From: Capitulum mitella
Lineage: Eukaryota > Arthropoda > Thecostraca > Pollicipedomorpha > Pollicipedidae
DNA: 64,000 nucleotides
Reading direction: 5' to 3'
NCBI GenBank assembly: GCA_030062745.1
Contig: CP099840.1
Span: forward strand, 29,081,006-29,145,005
Below, one piece after another: positions 1-33,145 of this stretch. The position numbers were made by a program, and so were the translations under genes. Under the pieces are notes generated by a model, which was not told where the DNA came from, ran no database searches, and saw only the letters and a program-made list of their open reading frames with translations. Each line of letters opens with the position of its first letter. Position 1 is the first letter of the stretch.

Positions 1-288
1 GTCTGACCAGTCGGACCCACCGCCGGGAGACTGTCTGACCAGTCAGACCCACCACCGGGAGCCTGTCTGACCAGTCGGACCCACCGCCGGGAGACTGTCT
101 GACCAGTCGGACCCACCGCCGGGAGACTGTCTGACTAGTCAGACCCACCACCGGGAGCCTGTCTGACCAGTCGGACCCACCGTCGGGAGACCGTCTGACC
201 AGTCGGACCCACCGTCGGGAGCCTGTCTGACCAGTCAGACCCACCGTCGGGAGACCGTCTGACCAGTCAGACCCACCGTCGGGTGACT
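1..288. repeat. 32-bp minisatellite, nine units
   Basis: Nine head-to-tail units of exactly 32 bp. Each starts GTCTGACCAGTCGGACCCAC or a close variant and ends in a GGGAGACT/GGGAGCCT-like tail. The first half is a near palindrome (GTCTGAC...GTCAGAC). The array is cut by the left edge of the window, so its full length is unknown. By analogy with arrays further right that abut TRPM exons, it may lie in an upstream TRPM intron; that is inference. Confidence 0.95.
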
Positions 289-3200
289 GTGCGATGGCTC
301 GGACTAGCGCTGGACGACTATTCAGTGGGTTGTTGCCGCCATTGAGCGCCTCTTTGGCGGGTCAGGACGGCCATGAAGCGAATGGTGGATCATCAGCATC
401 ATCATCATCATCATCATCGGTTGGCTGTGGGATGGATAGGCCACCATTAAATACAATCATCATCAGTTACCGGTCTCAGACCAGCACTATGACCTCACGC
501 AGCCGCCTCCTCGCGTTCAATACGGTTCAGTTTCAAAGCCAGCTGCCCAGCCAGCTGGGCTTTTGTGTTCTTGTCATGAAAGTCCAATTTCGTCAGGCGA
601 CCGCACAAGCCGGAGCACCCTGCGATGGTTCACGACCACATGAGATGGCCGGCCATTGGTCAACAGCGTGATTTTAATGCTGCAACTTTCCCGACCCCAT
701 CTGTTTGATCTGGCCGCATCCAGTTATGGATCTGGACCGCGCGGCCCGGCGGTTCTTCGTAGACGAGGTCATGTGTGACGTTGCCATGGTGACATACAGC
801 TTGCTTTATGTTCCTGGATACCAAATGGGCCGTGCTGGTTTTCAGTCCTCTTTTAGCACCACGTGTAATTAATTAGCGATACCGCGCCTTCGAGACATTT
901 GAAGTCTTACACAGCAATTGCCGTGCCGATCATACGATGTTGCTGGGGTGTCCAGCTTCCGGTACAAATGCTGCAGAAGCCCGGAGAAAGCGAATCACAC
1001 TTATCGATAACTATAGACATACGAATTGATTGTGTGTATTAATAGGACACATTTCTGCTGGAAAACCCAGCGAAACACAGGACAGACGTAGAAAGTCGGC
1101 AGTAGGCTATAGAAACGACGAGGTTTGCGCGTCACAGATAAACTTAACGTGTGAAATGCCGCTTGATTTGGCCGCATCCAAGTATGTATCTGAACCGCGA
1201 TCTTGGTGGCCTGTGGTACAAAAAGGCTATCGATTTGGGCTGATGCAGTATTACACGAACAATTTCAGTGGTCTGTGACCTGACCTGGCCAGACTGGTGC
1301 AAACAAGACGTTTCTCGGACTTAGTCGCAATAGTCTTCTCTGACCACTGCTCCCAGGCTTATCTCCATCAGCAACTGCAATGGCCACGTTCACTCTTCGT
1401 GAACAATGGCTGTTTCAGAACGGAATTGGTCTACCGGAGGACGATGTTTGGGCACTGCCAACAAATCCGTGATAGAAGCATTTAACATTTGACTAAATAC
1501 GAAACAATCATGGTCATGCAGCTGCCGTGATTGGAAGCTCAGGTGGTGGGGCGCTGGTCTCACCGTTTCGAGTTACGTCGAAGGTCGATATTTGTCCCGC
1601 TTTCCCGTTGTCGAACAGGCAAGTAGAGCACCGTAATGTCGCGTACGATCGTGTCATATTTGTAATGGCACGTTAAACTCTCACGGCAGAGCCATTGCAT
1701 GGAATTTCACGATTGAGTCTGGAGATCAGGGCCTGTGTAGCAGTCTGTTTTTTTTTTACGGACATTATTGTCCATTACCACCGGGAGAAACCATTTTGGG
1801 GAGAGTTTCAAAATGAAATAAATGCTCGACGCCCGACGTTTCGAATTTGGTTTCAGTTTTCAAAGGAGCATTTTCGCTCCCTATGTTGCTGTGTGGCCAA
1901 AGAGCTATAAGTGTCAAAGCATGTCAACCGAGTTGTCGAGTAAGTTTTGGTCGTTTCCTGTTGTAAGAGGACTTGGTATATGAATATGGAGCAGTCTCCG
2001 ACGTCCAGCAGGCACCTTGTTAATGACGATGAATGACGTTGCAATGAAGTGCAGTCAAGCCACCACTATCCCGGAAATCGACTGGTGCTGATGCTCCTGG
2101 GAACTGTTGTATGTGCTCCACCGTTATCTTCAATTTGAAACCAAGAAGCTGATAATAATGGAAACAGAGTTGTTGAAACAGACGAAAGTTGAATCTAATT
2201 TCCTATTCTTGCTCTTATAAACGTACGTTAGGCGCGTGTCAGAGTGTCTTGTTGATGGATTTGTTTGTGCGCGGGTTTGTATTCATTGGTATTTCCGTGG
2301 TAAAGAAACTGAGCTCTTTGCTAAATCTTTTCAACGTTTCGAAGGTTTTATACATGGAAATGTGAGGTGCATCGTCCTTGAAAAACCCTGGGCACATGCT
2401 AAGAATAAGGCAGGACGATGGAGAAAACTATTGTACATCGTGACAAAATTATCCCACGTCAGTGTCCGAGATTTTAAACAGCTGACCGGTGCGCAGGGTA
2501 AGGTATGCCGCCTCCCGCGCATTGAAGTGTCAGTTTAGCAGATAGAGACGACCTTCAGGGGTCGTGTGTATGCAGGATAGTATGGGGCCGGGCTGCGGGA
2601 GTATGATGTCGATTCATTGGGTGTGCTAACTATGGCAACTTGTGTATTTTGAAGAAACGGTCTTCCGTGACGTCTGGGAGTCCTACGCCGCGTACAAAAC
2701 TCCATATTCCGAACCTGGTGACAAGTGCACGTTTGGCGTTGAGTTGGTTCATCCGTTAGACTTTAAACGGCCAATTCTCCATAGCTATTTTCTTTGTAGC
2801 TATGAAAACAAGAATGCTTTGCTGCCAGACGGTTTCGCCAATGGAACCCTGTGACGTCAGTTTACCTGTGTCGTCGCTTCTTTCAGCTGACCTGTCGTTC
2901 TTCCTTCAGCTGGCCCGTCGTTCGTGAGTGTAGCTGTGTCGGCCTTGAACCTTGGTATCATCATGTGATCTCCCTATCTTTGTCCGTGCCGTTATGTTTG
3001 TCTGTGTTATCATTGCCTTCCCACGGTGCACCGGACGACTTGGCCCGTCGTCCCACCGTATCCGTCAACATAGCACGAGTCGTCGCCTCCAGCTCTGGCG
3101 ACGCCGACTTGCGGCAGACCTACCCGAAATAAAGACTCACTCAGGAGTGCCGCGATTTTGGTATTGTACGGCAAGAACTTTTCACTTCCTCCTCATCAAC

Positions 3201-3690
3201 ACCATAGAAAGTCTATTAGTAGCTTCAAGCCCCGGCCGAACAACTTATTTGCGCCTCTCGCTGTGTTCTGCATTTCCGGCAAGTGTCTGCCTGGCTGCTC
3301 CCACCTCCTCGTTACCTTCTGACGCTTTGACGCGATCTACAGAAGGTCGCTTGGTCTTCCAAACTACTTACATTGCCTTACGTAACACTGACATAACACT
3401 GGAGAACACGCAACATTAAATAACACAGTCGGTAGAGTTCTGTCGCCAAGAACACGTGCCATCGCATGGCATATGTACGGCCTGGAGGATTCAGACGCCT
3501 TCCAGCCAGTCTGCGTCATCAGCTGTCCCCTGGGCATTGTGGTCGCTGTGGGCGTTAGTCTGTGACGTCAGTCGGTATGTGACGTCGGCTGGTATGTAAC
3601 GTCGGTTGGTCTGAGGCGCCAGTTGGTCTGCGACGTCAGGCGGCGCGTGACGTCAGCCGGCCTGTGATGTCGGCCGTGTGCGGGCGTCAG
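289..3690. other. Non-coding stretch upstream of the first visible TRPM exon
   Basis: I recognise no coding exon here. I looked for the earlier parts of the TRPM N-terminal homology region (the Cys-rich CxCG segment and the TGGxxTGV-like segment) on both strands and found neither. The missing 5' TRPM exons are therefore probably left of the window and this is probably intron. It holds an ATC trinucleotide run near 390-418 and a short-period repeat at 3541-3690. Confidence 0.6.
3541..3690. repeat. Degenerate 17-20 bp repeat abutting the TRPM exon acceptor
   Basis: About eight degenerate units built on GTGACGTCRGYCGGYMTGTG run directly into the proposed acceptor GCGGGCGTCAG at 3690. The junction itself (GTGCGGGCGTCAG, then CTGACGG) resembles a further unit. 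This is one of several arrays that end exactly at an exon boundary. Confidence 0.7.
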
Positions 3691-25708
<22,018 letters not shown>

Positions 25709-28700
25709 AGCCCCGCTCAGCCGGCGTACAGTCCCTGACAGAACGGCACCGGCTGCCAACGGCAACGGCGCACACTGTTCTGCCAGATAGTGTGCGCCTG
25801 ATTGGGCGCACACTATCTGACAGAACGGAACTCGCTGCCGGTGCCGCCCTCAGTGGGCGCACACTCCCACAGCGCGAGACTCTGTCCTGGGACCTTGCAG
25901 CGCTGTATTGTTCTGGCAGTGCGGTATTGCTGCTGACGGGACTTCGACCCGTCACGCATTCCCTGACCGCACAGCACACAGGCGGGTGAGACATGGGGAC
26001 GTCATACGTTTTACGTTATACGCTGTGGTCGGTGCGACATGACAGCGGGGCGTACACCACTGCCGTGACGTTGAGACACGGCGGCAGATACGGTCTCTGA
26101 CAGCATATCACACGCTGCGGACGGAAGGTAGAGGCGTTTCGACCCTCAGACAATGCGACGTACGGCACAGGTCAGACGTGGAAGCGTTGACCTTGTATGA
26201 GCGAACAATCGGGTGGCTAAAAGACATTTTGCCCTTTTTTGTAGGGGAGGGGGTAATGGCTGTTGCAACAGTGCAATCAATTTTCTTCCGTTGTTTTTTT
26301 GTTGTTCGTAGTTGTGTAGGTACGTCTTCGATGTTCCTATTCAGCTGCCGAAGGCTCATCCTGTGCTCGTGTATTGATTGGTGCACAGGAAAATGTGGTA
26401 ATTATTTGTCGGTTCAGCAGTAGGCTCCATGTTTTCTCTGTGTTTACGGGAGGTCGTTCATACGACCCCCACCATACTGGATGGAAATGGTTCTGTTGAT
26501 TGGTTCCAGGGTCTCGTGTGGTTCTGCTGCGTGTTGTTCGTAGCCTGCCGATCGCGCTTCGTCATGTTTGCACGCTCCTCCATGCTTTCATTGAGTTCAT
26601 GGCTCAAGGATCATGCAAAATTGAGTTGGTATGGATTCCCGGTTTGGGCTCACGCAAACTACCGACAGCTTGAATTTTCGTTCTTATCCGGAGGGAAATA
26701 TTTTGGAAGCATTTTCGCATCTCATCGTTGCTGTGCCCTTGTTTGTCGCATTTTTAAAACCCGACTCATTGTTTTTGCTCCCTTGCTCACCTTTGCGAGG
26801 CATGGCTTTTCATCCCGTCCTAGGAGCCTCAGAGGGGCTCGCGCAGCTTGTTCGCCACGTCCGGTGCTGGGCCACGAGCTAGCCTTGCACAACACATACA
26901 TGGATATTGGGCTAAATAGAAACACGCAGTAATTCAGAGAAAAGAGATAATAATCGTTCGTTCGCCGATTTCTCGATCCGAAATCAGGCAGTTTCTAGTA
27001 ACGGCCGACTTTTGAAGGCGATGCCTCCGTAGATCTTCGTGCATCAAGTCCATACGCGGCCTGTTCGCGGGTTTCGGTGATCAGACTGTCCATTTTCGTT
27101 TGATATTATGCCGTGCTTTATCATGAGCTGTATTATTATAATTTTGTCTGGGATATGAACATATGAAAGTGTATAGCATGGACGGTCCACGGACACGTGT
27201 GCCATCGATGGGTATGAACGGTTACCGTTTCTTTAGGCTACGAACAAGAGAACGGGCAATAGCTCCGCAATAACTGTAGTTTATGACTCCGCCGTGCCAT
27301 GTTAGGGAAAATGGCTGTGACCACGCGCCACGAGTTTTGTACCAAGCACGAGGGGCCTGACGCGAAATGACCAGTTGCCATGGAGCTTGTATTGGCTATC
27401 TCACTGCGGAGGTTCTCAGTGATGCACCGAAAAGCAAACGTGGCATTTGGAACGGGCGCTTGAAGTGAGGCAGTACAGTCTGAGTCCGGCTTTGGAAGTG
27501 CGGCCACGCTGAGGATACGAAGGCGGCAGAGCGGCACATAAAATACAGACGACCGTCTAGCTAAGGGGGCTGTGTACGACGGAATTCGGGCGGTGGTAAG
27601 CGCCTGTCGTTTGCCGAGCAACCTGGCCACTTGCCGCCGGAATTGAAATGATTGCGGTCGCAGGCGGTGCCATTTCAGAGAAACTGTTTCCCCATCATAA
27701 GCTTCCTTGTGTGCTTGCTGCACAAACGTTTTAGTGGAGAGTCGTTTTCAAGGGCTCCTGAGGTGGATCTGCTCGTCATGGCGTGTATCAAATATGTCTT
27801 TTTGGTTCTGTCTGCATGACCATTTTGTAAGGTTTGGTTTACGAAAAGTTGATTCGTGGGGTTCTCTAAAACTGTCATCGTCGCCACTGAATAATAAGTT
27901 CCTCCGCATTGTTATCTTGGTCCAAGTTGGTCACTATACAAAGTCTGTTGCCTCACAGCGCGACGCCCGGGGTCATTCTAGTCCGACATATTTTCTTTAG
28001 TTTTTTACTTCGCAGGTCTCTGAAAAGCCGTTCTTGTGAAGAGAATAGATTGTGTGGCTTTCGATTCCATATTCCAGCTTTTAATGGAATTAGATGACGC
28101 TGGGCGAAAAAAATACCTATACCCTTCTTTTGGTCAGCCATGCAGGTTTTTGTCGTTCCCTGTTGGTGGTATGTTCCACTGCCAGGCGTGTGCTGCTGTC
28201 TTTTTTCACTCCCTGCAAAAGCTTTAGGGGGAACCACTTTTCGCGACGTTTACTGTGCACTTCATGGATGTCTCTTTGTGTATGTCTGGTTTCATTGTGG
28301 CAAGGCTCATCAGATCGGTAACGTCGATATTGCATCGTTCTATTCTAGACGCATTGAACAGCAGTTTCTGTTATTGGTCTCTTTTCCGTAGGATTTCGTG
28401 GTACTTGGCTCATGGGGGCGTAGTTCAAATGCCGATGACCCTGCTTTCAGCATGGATATTACATGTCCTGGTGCATTGCTTGCCTATGTGATGTGACTTT
28501 CATGTTCAAGACCTTCATAACTATGTACCGAAATATATATATTTTTTGCTGGCGTTTAGTTTTATGCAGTAGGTGGGACAAGGACGAGGGACGTCATTTA
28601 TACGTTAATTGCACAGTGATAATGTTCTTCGTTCCATTATATTCATGCCACAGTTCACAGCGTTTCGCTGTGTGGAAAACCCCGCCAAATGAATCCCTTT

Positions 28701-28862
28701 CCGTCAAACGACCGATTTTCCTGACAACGCCGACGTGATGAGCCAAGGAGAGCGTGGCGAGCTCGCTGTGGGGCGGACGCTGACCCGACTGCGGCTGGCC
28801 GGCCGGGGCAGCCGGTCCCGCCCCGGCGCCGGCCCTGGTCGGACCGGACCGGTACCGCTGGC
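25709..28862. other. Convergent intergenic region
   Basis: Lies between the TRPM stop (+) and the CIMAP stop (-), so it contains both 3' UTRs. Apart from the hairpin at 25777-25826 I see no recognisable gene; the open frames are AT-rich and match nothing I know. Confidence 0.6.
25777..25826 (+). other. Long hairpin in the presumed TRPM 3' UTR
   Basis: AGATAGTGTGCGCC (25785-25798) and GGCGCACACTATCT (25805-25818) are perfect inverted repeats around a 6-nt loop. The stem resumes with GTTCTG/CAGAAC after a 2-nt mismatch, giving about 20 paired bases. It lies about 70 nt after the TRPM stop, so it would be in the mRNA. Confidence 0.75.
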
Positions 28863-29133
28863 TCACATGGCGTCGCAGTCCAGGATGAGCGGCGCCGTGA
28901 ACTCGCTGTGCTTGATGCCCATCGAGTATTGGGGGGCGCCGGAGCGCACGTCCGGGCTGTAGGCGCCCGGGCCCGGCTTGTTGCGGTCCTCCCAGTCGCT
29001 GCGCGTCAGCGGCCGCATCGTGTACTGGGGGCCGCGGTTGCGCACCAGGCCCGGGTCGGCCGGGTCGTACTTTGCCGGGCCCGGCGTCTTGGCGTAGTCC
29101 ACGGCGAACCCGCCGATGTAGGTTTGCGGCCGC
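28863..29133 (-). CDS. CIMAP exon 4
   Basis: Acceptor CCCCCAG; encodes PQTYIGGFAVDYAKTPGPAK, YTMRPLTRSDWED, PGPGAYSPDV, APQYSMGIKHSEF, ending CDAM and TGA. Two full SHIPPO repeats. Confidence 0.93.
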
Positions 29134-30809
29134 CTGGGGGTGACGCGACACAGTCAGGGCATCCGGCCGAGGCGGTTGAACGGTGTACTGGCCGCGGACC
29201 AGGGGCAGTGACCACATGTGTGTTTAGACTGGTTCGATAACGGAAGGCCATATCTGCCGGAAGCTCGTGGACTGATGGCTGTTTTCTGTTGGTGGTACTG
29301 GAGGAATAACATCAGCAGCGGATGCTATTGTGCCACCGATGCCAAACTGGCGCCGAAACCCACACGCTGACCGAAACGGACCAACTATTCACAGCGCATT
29401 GTTACGTGATCTAATGACCAAGGAGCACTGATCAATCAACGACATCGGCGCACAAGTTACGCCAAAATCCACACGCTCTTCGAAACGGGCCAAACAGCGC
29501 ATTGTTGCTTGATCTAATGTTTGTAGAATGAACAAACATACAATGCAGAACGCCTTCGATTGCAAGCATCTCGGCAATGCGGAAAACATGAATCGTCATT
29601 TTACACGTCCCAATTTTGGGGTTTCCGTGTTGCTTTTTGCCTCCTTCAATGCGTAGAGGCCATTTCCAGATAAATCTCATTCACACATACCATATAAAGA
29701 AAGTCGGGTACTTACATAGTGTAGCAAGGGTTGGCTTTGGTGTGAGGAATAGAACATCCAATCATGCCAGGCACTGTGTAGGCACTGGGCCCAGGCCCAA
29801 CGTCTTTGCGGCGCATCTGGGTACGCTTGGCCATCGAGTAGCACGGCGCCCAACGCTGGTGTGGTACAGGATACTTCTCCGGAGAGTAGGTACCAGGGGC
29901 CGGTGAACGGAACATGACCCCTGCAAAGAAAACGAATGTCCATTATCTAGGCCTTTCCCCTATCCTGTGGACAGTGTGTTCTGACCAAAGGCCAAGCCAG
30001 TGTTGCTAGTGTCCATGAATAGTCTCGTATGACATGACGAACAAAAGAGCGAATTTCTGGTTAAAACCATTTGCGAAAGGACAACGTTCGCTGAATGACT
30101 GATTCCCGCGTGATTCGACGCTGGCACGTACCGTGGTCCAGGCGCTGGCCCATCACATAGGTAGGGTTATGCACTTTGCCGGTTCGCACCATGTCGTGCT
30201 CGATTCCATGCACTGGCCCGGGGCTGCAGATGCCGGGCCCGTTGTCTCCCAGCCGTTTGGCCAGACTGTATGCGGGTGCCCGCCACCGGCGCGCGTCATG
30301 AGGGTCGTAGCCCAGCGTCGGCGGCAGCATGTACTTGGCCGGCCCAGGCCCTGTCCATAATATGGTAAACGTTACGCCAATGCCGGTGACGATGTCAGTA
30401 GTTGAGACTGATGTCGTTTCGACTCCAGTTGTATTTGTGAGATGGAGAGTGGCCGCTGATGATAAGTTAAAAGCCGAATGACATCAAGACTGGAAAATGA
30501 CGGTTCTGTAGAGCGGTGGATGTTCACTGTTTCGCTTCAGACTGCGCAGCCTCGACAGTACAGTGCAGTCATCAGATATTAAGGTGAAAGACAAGCCTCG
30601 TGCTGCCATTTCTTACGCAACCTGTTACCGGTTTAAGGAGTTTTTGAGGTCACAAAACCATAAAGGCGGTTTAATCAAATTCTGGACATAGTCTAGTCAC
30701 AATCGCATGGCGATGGCATTATGTTATTAATTGTATAACATAGCTGGGTACGCCGCTTACCTCGATACCTGGCGGCAATAGGTATCTCGCAGCCATCCTT
30801 GTCTGGCAT
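28863..30809 (-). CDS. CIMAP1/ODF3-like SHIPPO-repeat protein, complete
   Basis: Ciliary/sperm-tail microtubule-associated protein of the ODF3 (SHIPPO1, now CIMAP) family, expected on the axoneme or outer dense fibres of motile flagella. Four exons on the minus strand: 30809-30761, 30350-30132, 29920-29716, 29133-28863. They sum to 744 nt, that is 247 aa plus TGA, close to the roughly 254 aa of human ODF3. The start MPDKDGCEIPIAARY and exon 2 RGPGPAKYMLPPTLGYDPHD match the family's N-terminus. PGP-Y repeats follow: PAPGTYSPEK, GPGPSAYTVPG, TPGPAKYDPAD, KPGPGAYSPDV. Phases 1, 1 and 2 agree at all junctions. It is convergent with TRPM and in tandem with the PIX gene upstream. Confidence 0.93.
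29716..29920 (-). CDS. CIMAP exon 3
   Basis: Acceptor TTTGCAG; encodes SPAPGTYSPEKYP, APCYSMAKRTQ, VGPGPSAYTVPG and ANPCYT. Phase 1 in, phase 2 out at donor GTAAGT (29715). Confidence 0.92.
30132..30350 (-). CDS. CIMAP exon 2
   Basis: Acceptor GGACAG, then GPGPAKYMLPPTLGYDPHDA, APAYSLAKRL, and a second repeat GPGICSPGPVHG ending NPTYVMGQRLDHG. Phase 1 in and out, donor GTACGT. Confidence 0.92.
30761..30809 (-). CDS. CIMAP exon 1
   Basis: ATG at 30809; encodes MPDKDGCEIPIAARYR and ends in phase 1 at donor GTAAGC (30760). First in-frame Met; it fits the family N-terminus. Confidence 0.88.
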
Positions 30810-32927
30810 TTTGGAGGAACGATTTTAGTTTATATCGAACTAAAATTTTATGACAGCTCAAATAAAAAGAATAACGAAATTAAAAACAGTTTAAATGTGT
30901 GCGAAAGGGATTGAACAATTTAAAAACTTCATCTGCGTCGTAAAATTTAGCAGCGCGAGCAAAAAACGTGCTTTTCTTTATTAGACGCCTTAAAGAACAT
31001 TGTCGAGGACGACGTTCCAACCAATGCCAAGATGTTCTCACCATGTTCTCATACCTCAAGCTGCATCATCTGGGCCTTCCCTAGTTTCTTTATTACCTTA
31101 TATATCTCCTGAGCTGGAAGAAATGTTTACTTGCTTTGTCATCTTCAGTTTATCTCCTAGCTGCCATGTTATTCTGTTTGCTATTAGTCACCTGCCAGTA
31201 TCAGTGCCAGGGCGTCAAAGCCCTGGTTCTGATTTCCGAGCGCATTTTTTCCGAAGACCTTTGCAAAGTTTGGCGTGCTTTCTATGCTGCATTCGCACGG
31301 AAAATGACACAATATTCGAAGCAATCTGACACCACCATACGCTAATTCCTTGATCATGACACATCTTGCGGAAGCTGTCCCTTCACTGCGTCGATATCTA
31401 TTTCATTTATCGCCAGTTTGTATGTCATCAATTGCTAATTTCCCCACTCAGCCATTTACGTCTTTTCATTCATATCAACTACGACCACTGATGTGCACAA
31501 GACGATACGCATACGCCTGATCTATAAAGTTTATTTCCACTTGGCGATGGGCGGGATGGAATACTAAACAGCATATTCACTATCACCGTCCTACAGAGAA
31601 GGATCTCTGGATCGAGCCGACTACATACGAAACTAAGGCGCAGTGAGACCATCCAAAGCATTCGTCAAAAAAAACGTAATTATTCACCAACAGAGTTCGA
31701 CGTGTACGGCATCGTCCGGACATGACGAAAATTGTTAACAATGAATATACGTAAACAATCGCTTGGCATTTCCGAACCGCAGCTGTTAGGATACCAATGG
31801 CAGCTTCCCGGCTACGGTTGCTGGACATCAAACGATTAGGCAACTGATGGAAGAGAACGTTGTCTATCCAGACGATCTCAAATGCCTCCTAACACCGACA
31901 CAGCAGCCACAGTCGAAACTTCTTCTAACCGACCGCAGTCCGACCTCCACTTCACGGTGGACGGGTCCATCATCCACGGCCCGGTCATTCAACAAAGGCC
32001 AATCAATCACATATCGTCAGCCTCGGGTGGAGGCACTGACTGTGCCGAGTCCACGAATCGCAGAGGCCTAGCCAGCACGCGCCGCGGTAGCACCAACAGC
32101 ACTCGACGCACACATGGACCCTCCCGGCGGCCAGGAGCTCACTCCCGACGCATCCGGAGTCCTGCTGATCCTCCGACGCATCCGGAGTCCTGCTGATCCT
32201 CCGACGCATCCGCAGTCCTCGCACGGTCGCGGTGAGGGAGACAGCGCGCTCTGACTGCCGCCACATTCGTGACCAAAATCCGGCTTCGGCTCCAGCTCAG
32301 CCTCACTACTGCCTGGGCTGCGGCGATTTGGCATTCATTCGACAACAGGGAAAGACCGGAACAGTCTCCCACGGTCCGCGGACGGTAAGCGCTCGTCAGT
32401 CCGGCTCTTGAATGTAGACGGAACAAGAATCACGATCTGTCCTCCACACACTGCTGATCCTCTCGATATGTAGTCCACGCTAGCACAATATCCAAGCAGT
32501 CCACCTAGATGAGTAGTCTTAGGTCCATGCAAATGGTGAGAGCTACCGCTGGTCACCCCGACCCGACTGAAGATGTGTCGGGGTACACCACTCAAGTGGC
32601 AACTGCAGTCGCAAGGAAAAGAGCCACTCTCTTCGGTCACCTCGCAAAATCGCCAGTCGCAGTTGGCACGGTCAATCGCAGGGTCTGAGGACGACACCAG
32701 TCCCCAGTCGGAAAACTCAGTCATCAGCGACATACCATCACTAGTCACCAGTCGGGTTAGTCATACGACACCACCCAACCACTCAGTCGTCACTCACCAG
32801 CTAGGCCAGAAGTCACCAGTCACCCGTCGGGTCAGTCATACGACACCACCCGACCACTCAGTCATCAGTATGGCGGACCAGCGGGACCACACAGTCAGTC
32901 GATACTGACTGCCGGCCGCAGCTGGGC
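30810..32927. other. Region between CIMAP start and PIX stop
   Basis: Contains the CIMAP promoter side and the PIX 3' UTR (both minus strand). A minus-strand AATAAA (plus TTTATT, 31530-31535) is a possible PIX polyadenylation signal about 1.4 kb from the stop. Short direct repeats lie at 32140-32225 (about 27-bp unit containing GACGCATCCGGAGTCC) and 32741-32880. No other gene recognised. Confidence 0.5.
32140..32225. repeat. About 27-bp tandem repeat
   Basis: Three units of GACGCATCCGGAGTCCTGCT plus GATCCTCC, nearly identical, in the presumed PIX 3' UTR or intergenic DNA. Confidence 0.85.
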
Positions 32928-33145
32928 TCAGTCCTCCCAGCGGATGTCGGCCCGTCCCGGCAGCAGCTGGGTGCGCACGATCGTCTCCAGCTGCTGACGC
33001 CGACGGCGCTCCTCGTCCAACCGGTCGCGCAGCTGGCGCACCTCCTCGCGCAGCTGCTGCACGCTGTCCAGCAGGCGCTCCTCCTGCTGCGCCGGCGGCG
33101 CCGGCCGCTCCTCCTCGGGGATGGCGTGCGGAGGGTCCAGCAGCG
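32928..33145 (-). CDS. PIX last exon, coiled coil
   Basis: Encodes [12 protein letters not shown], then [38 protein letters not shown] and GRADIRWED with TGA. Matches the beta-PIX trimerising coiled coil (VDTVYALKDEVQELR...LEEEQRARKDLEKLV), but the C-terminal DETNL PDZ ligand is absent. It can join the previous exon directly in phase 1. Confidence 0.92.

Noticed and set aside
1..288. CRISPR-like regular repeats
   Set aside because: Units are head-to-tail with no unique spacers, in a eukaryotic genome; this is a minisatellite. The same applies to 47871-48868.
289..3690. Missing N-terminal TRPM exons
   Set aside because: No frame on the plus strand resembles the upstream TRPM segments; the open frames look random.
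25709..26100. Alpha-kinase domain of TRPM6/7 downstream
   Set aside because: The TRPM frame ends at TAG (25708) and no kinase-like sequence follows.
26429..26932. 167-residue frame in the convergent intergenic region
   Set aside because: Composition is Phe/Cys/Arg-rich and random-like, with no domain or splice support.
27238..27723. 161-residue minus-strand frame
   Set aside because: No recognisable similarity, no neighbours in frame, likely chance.
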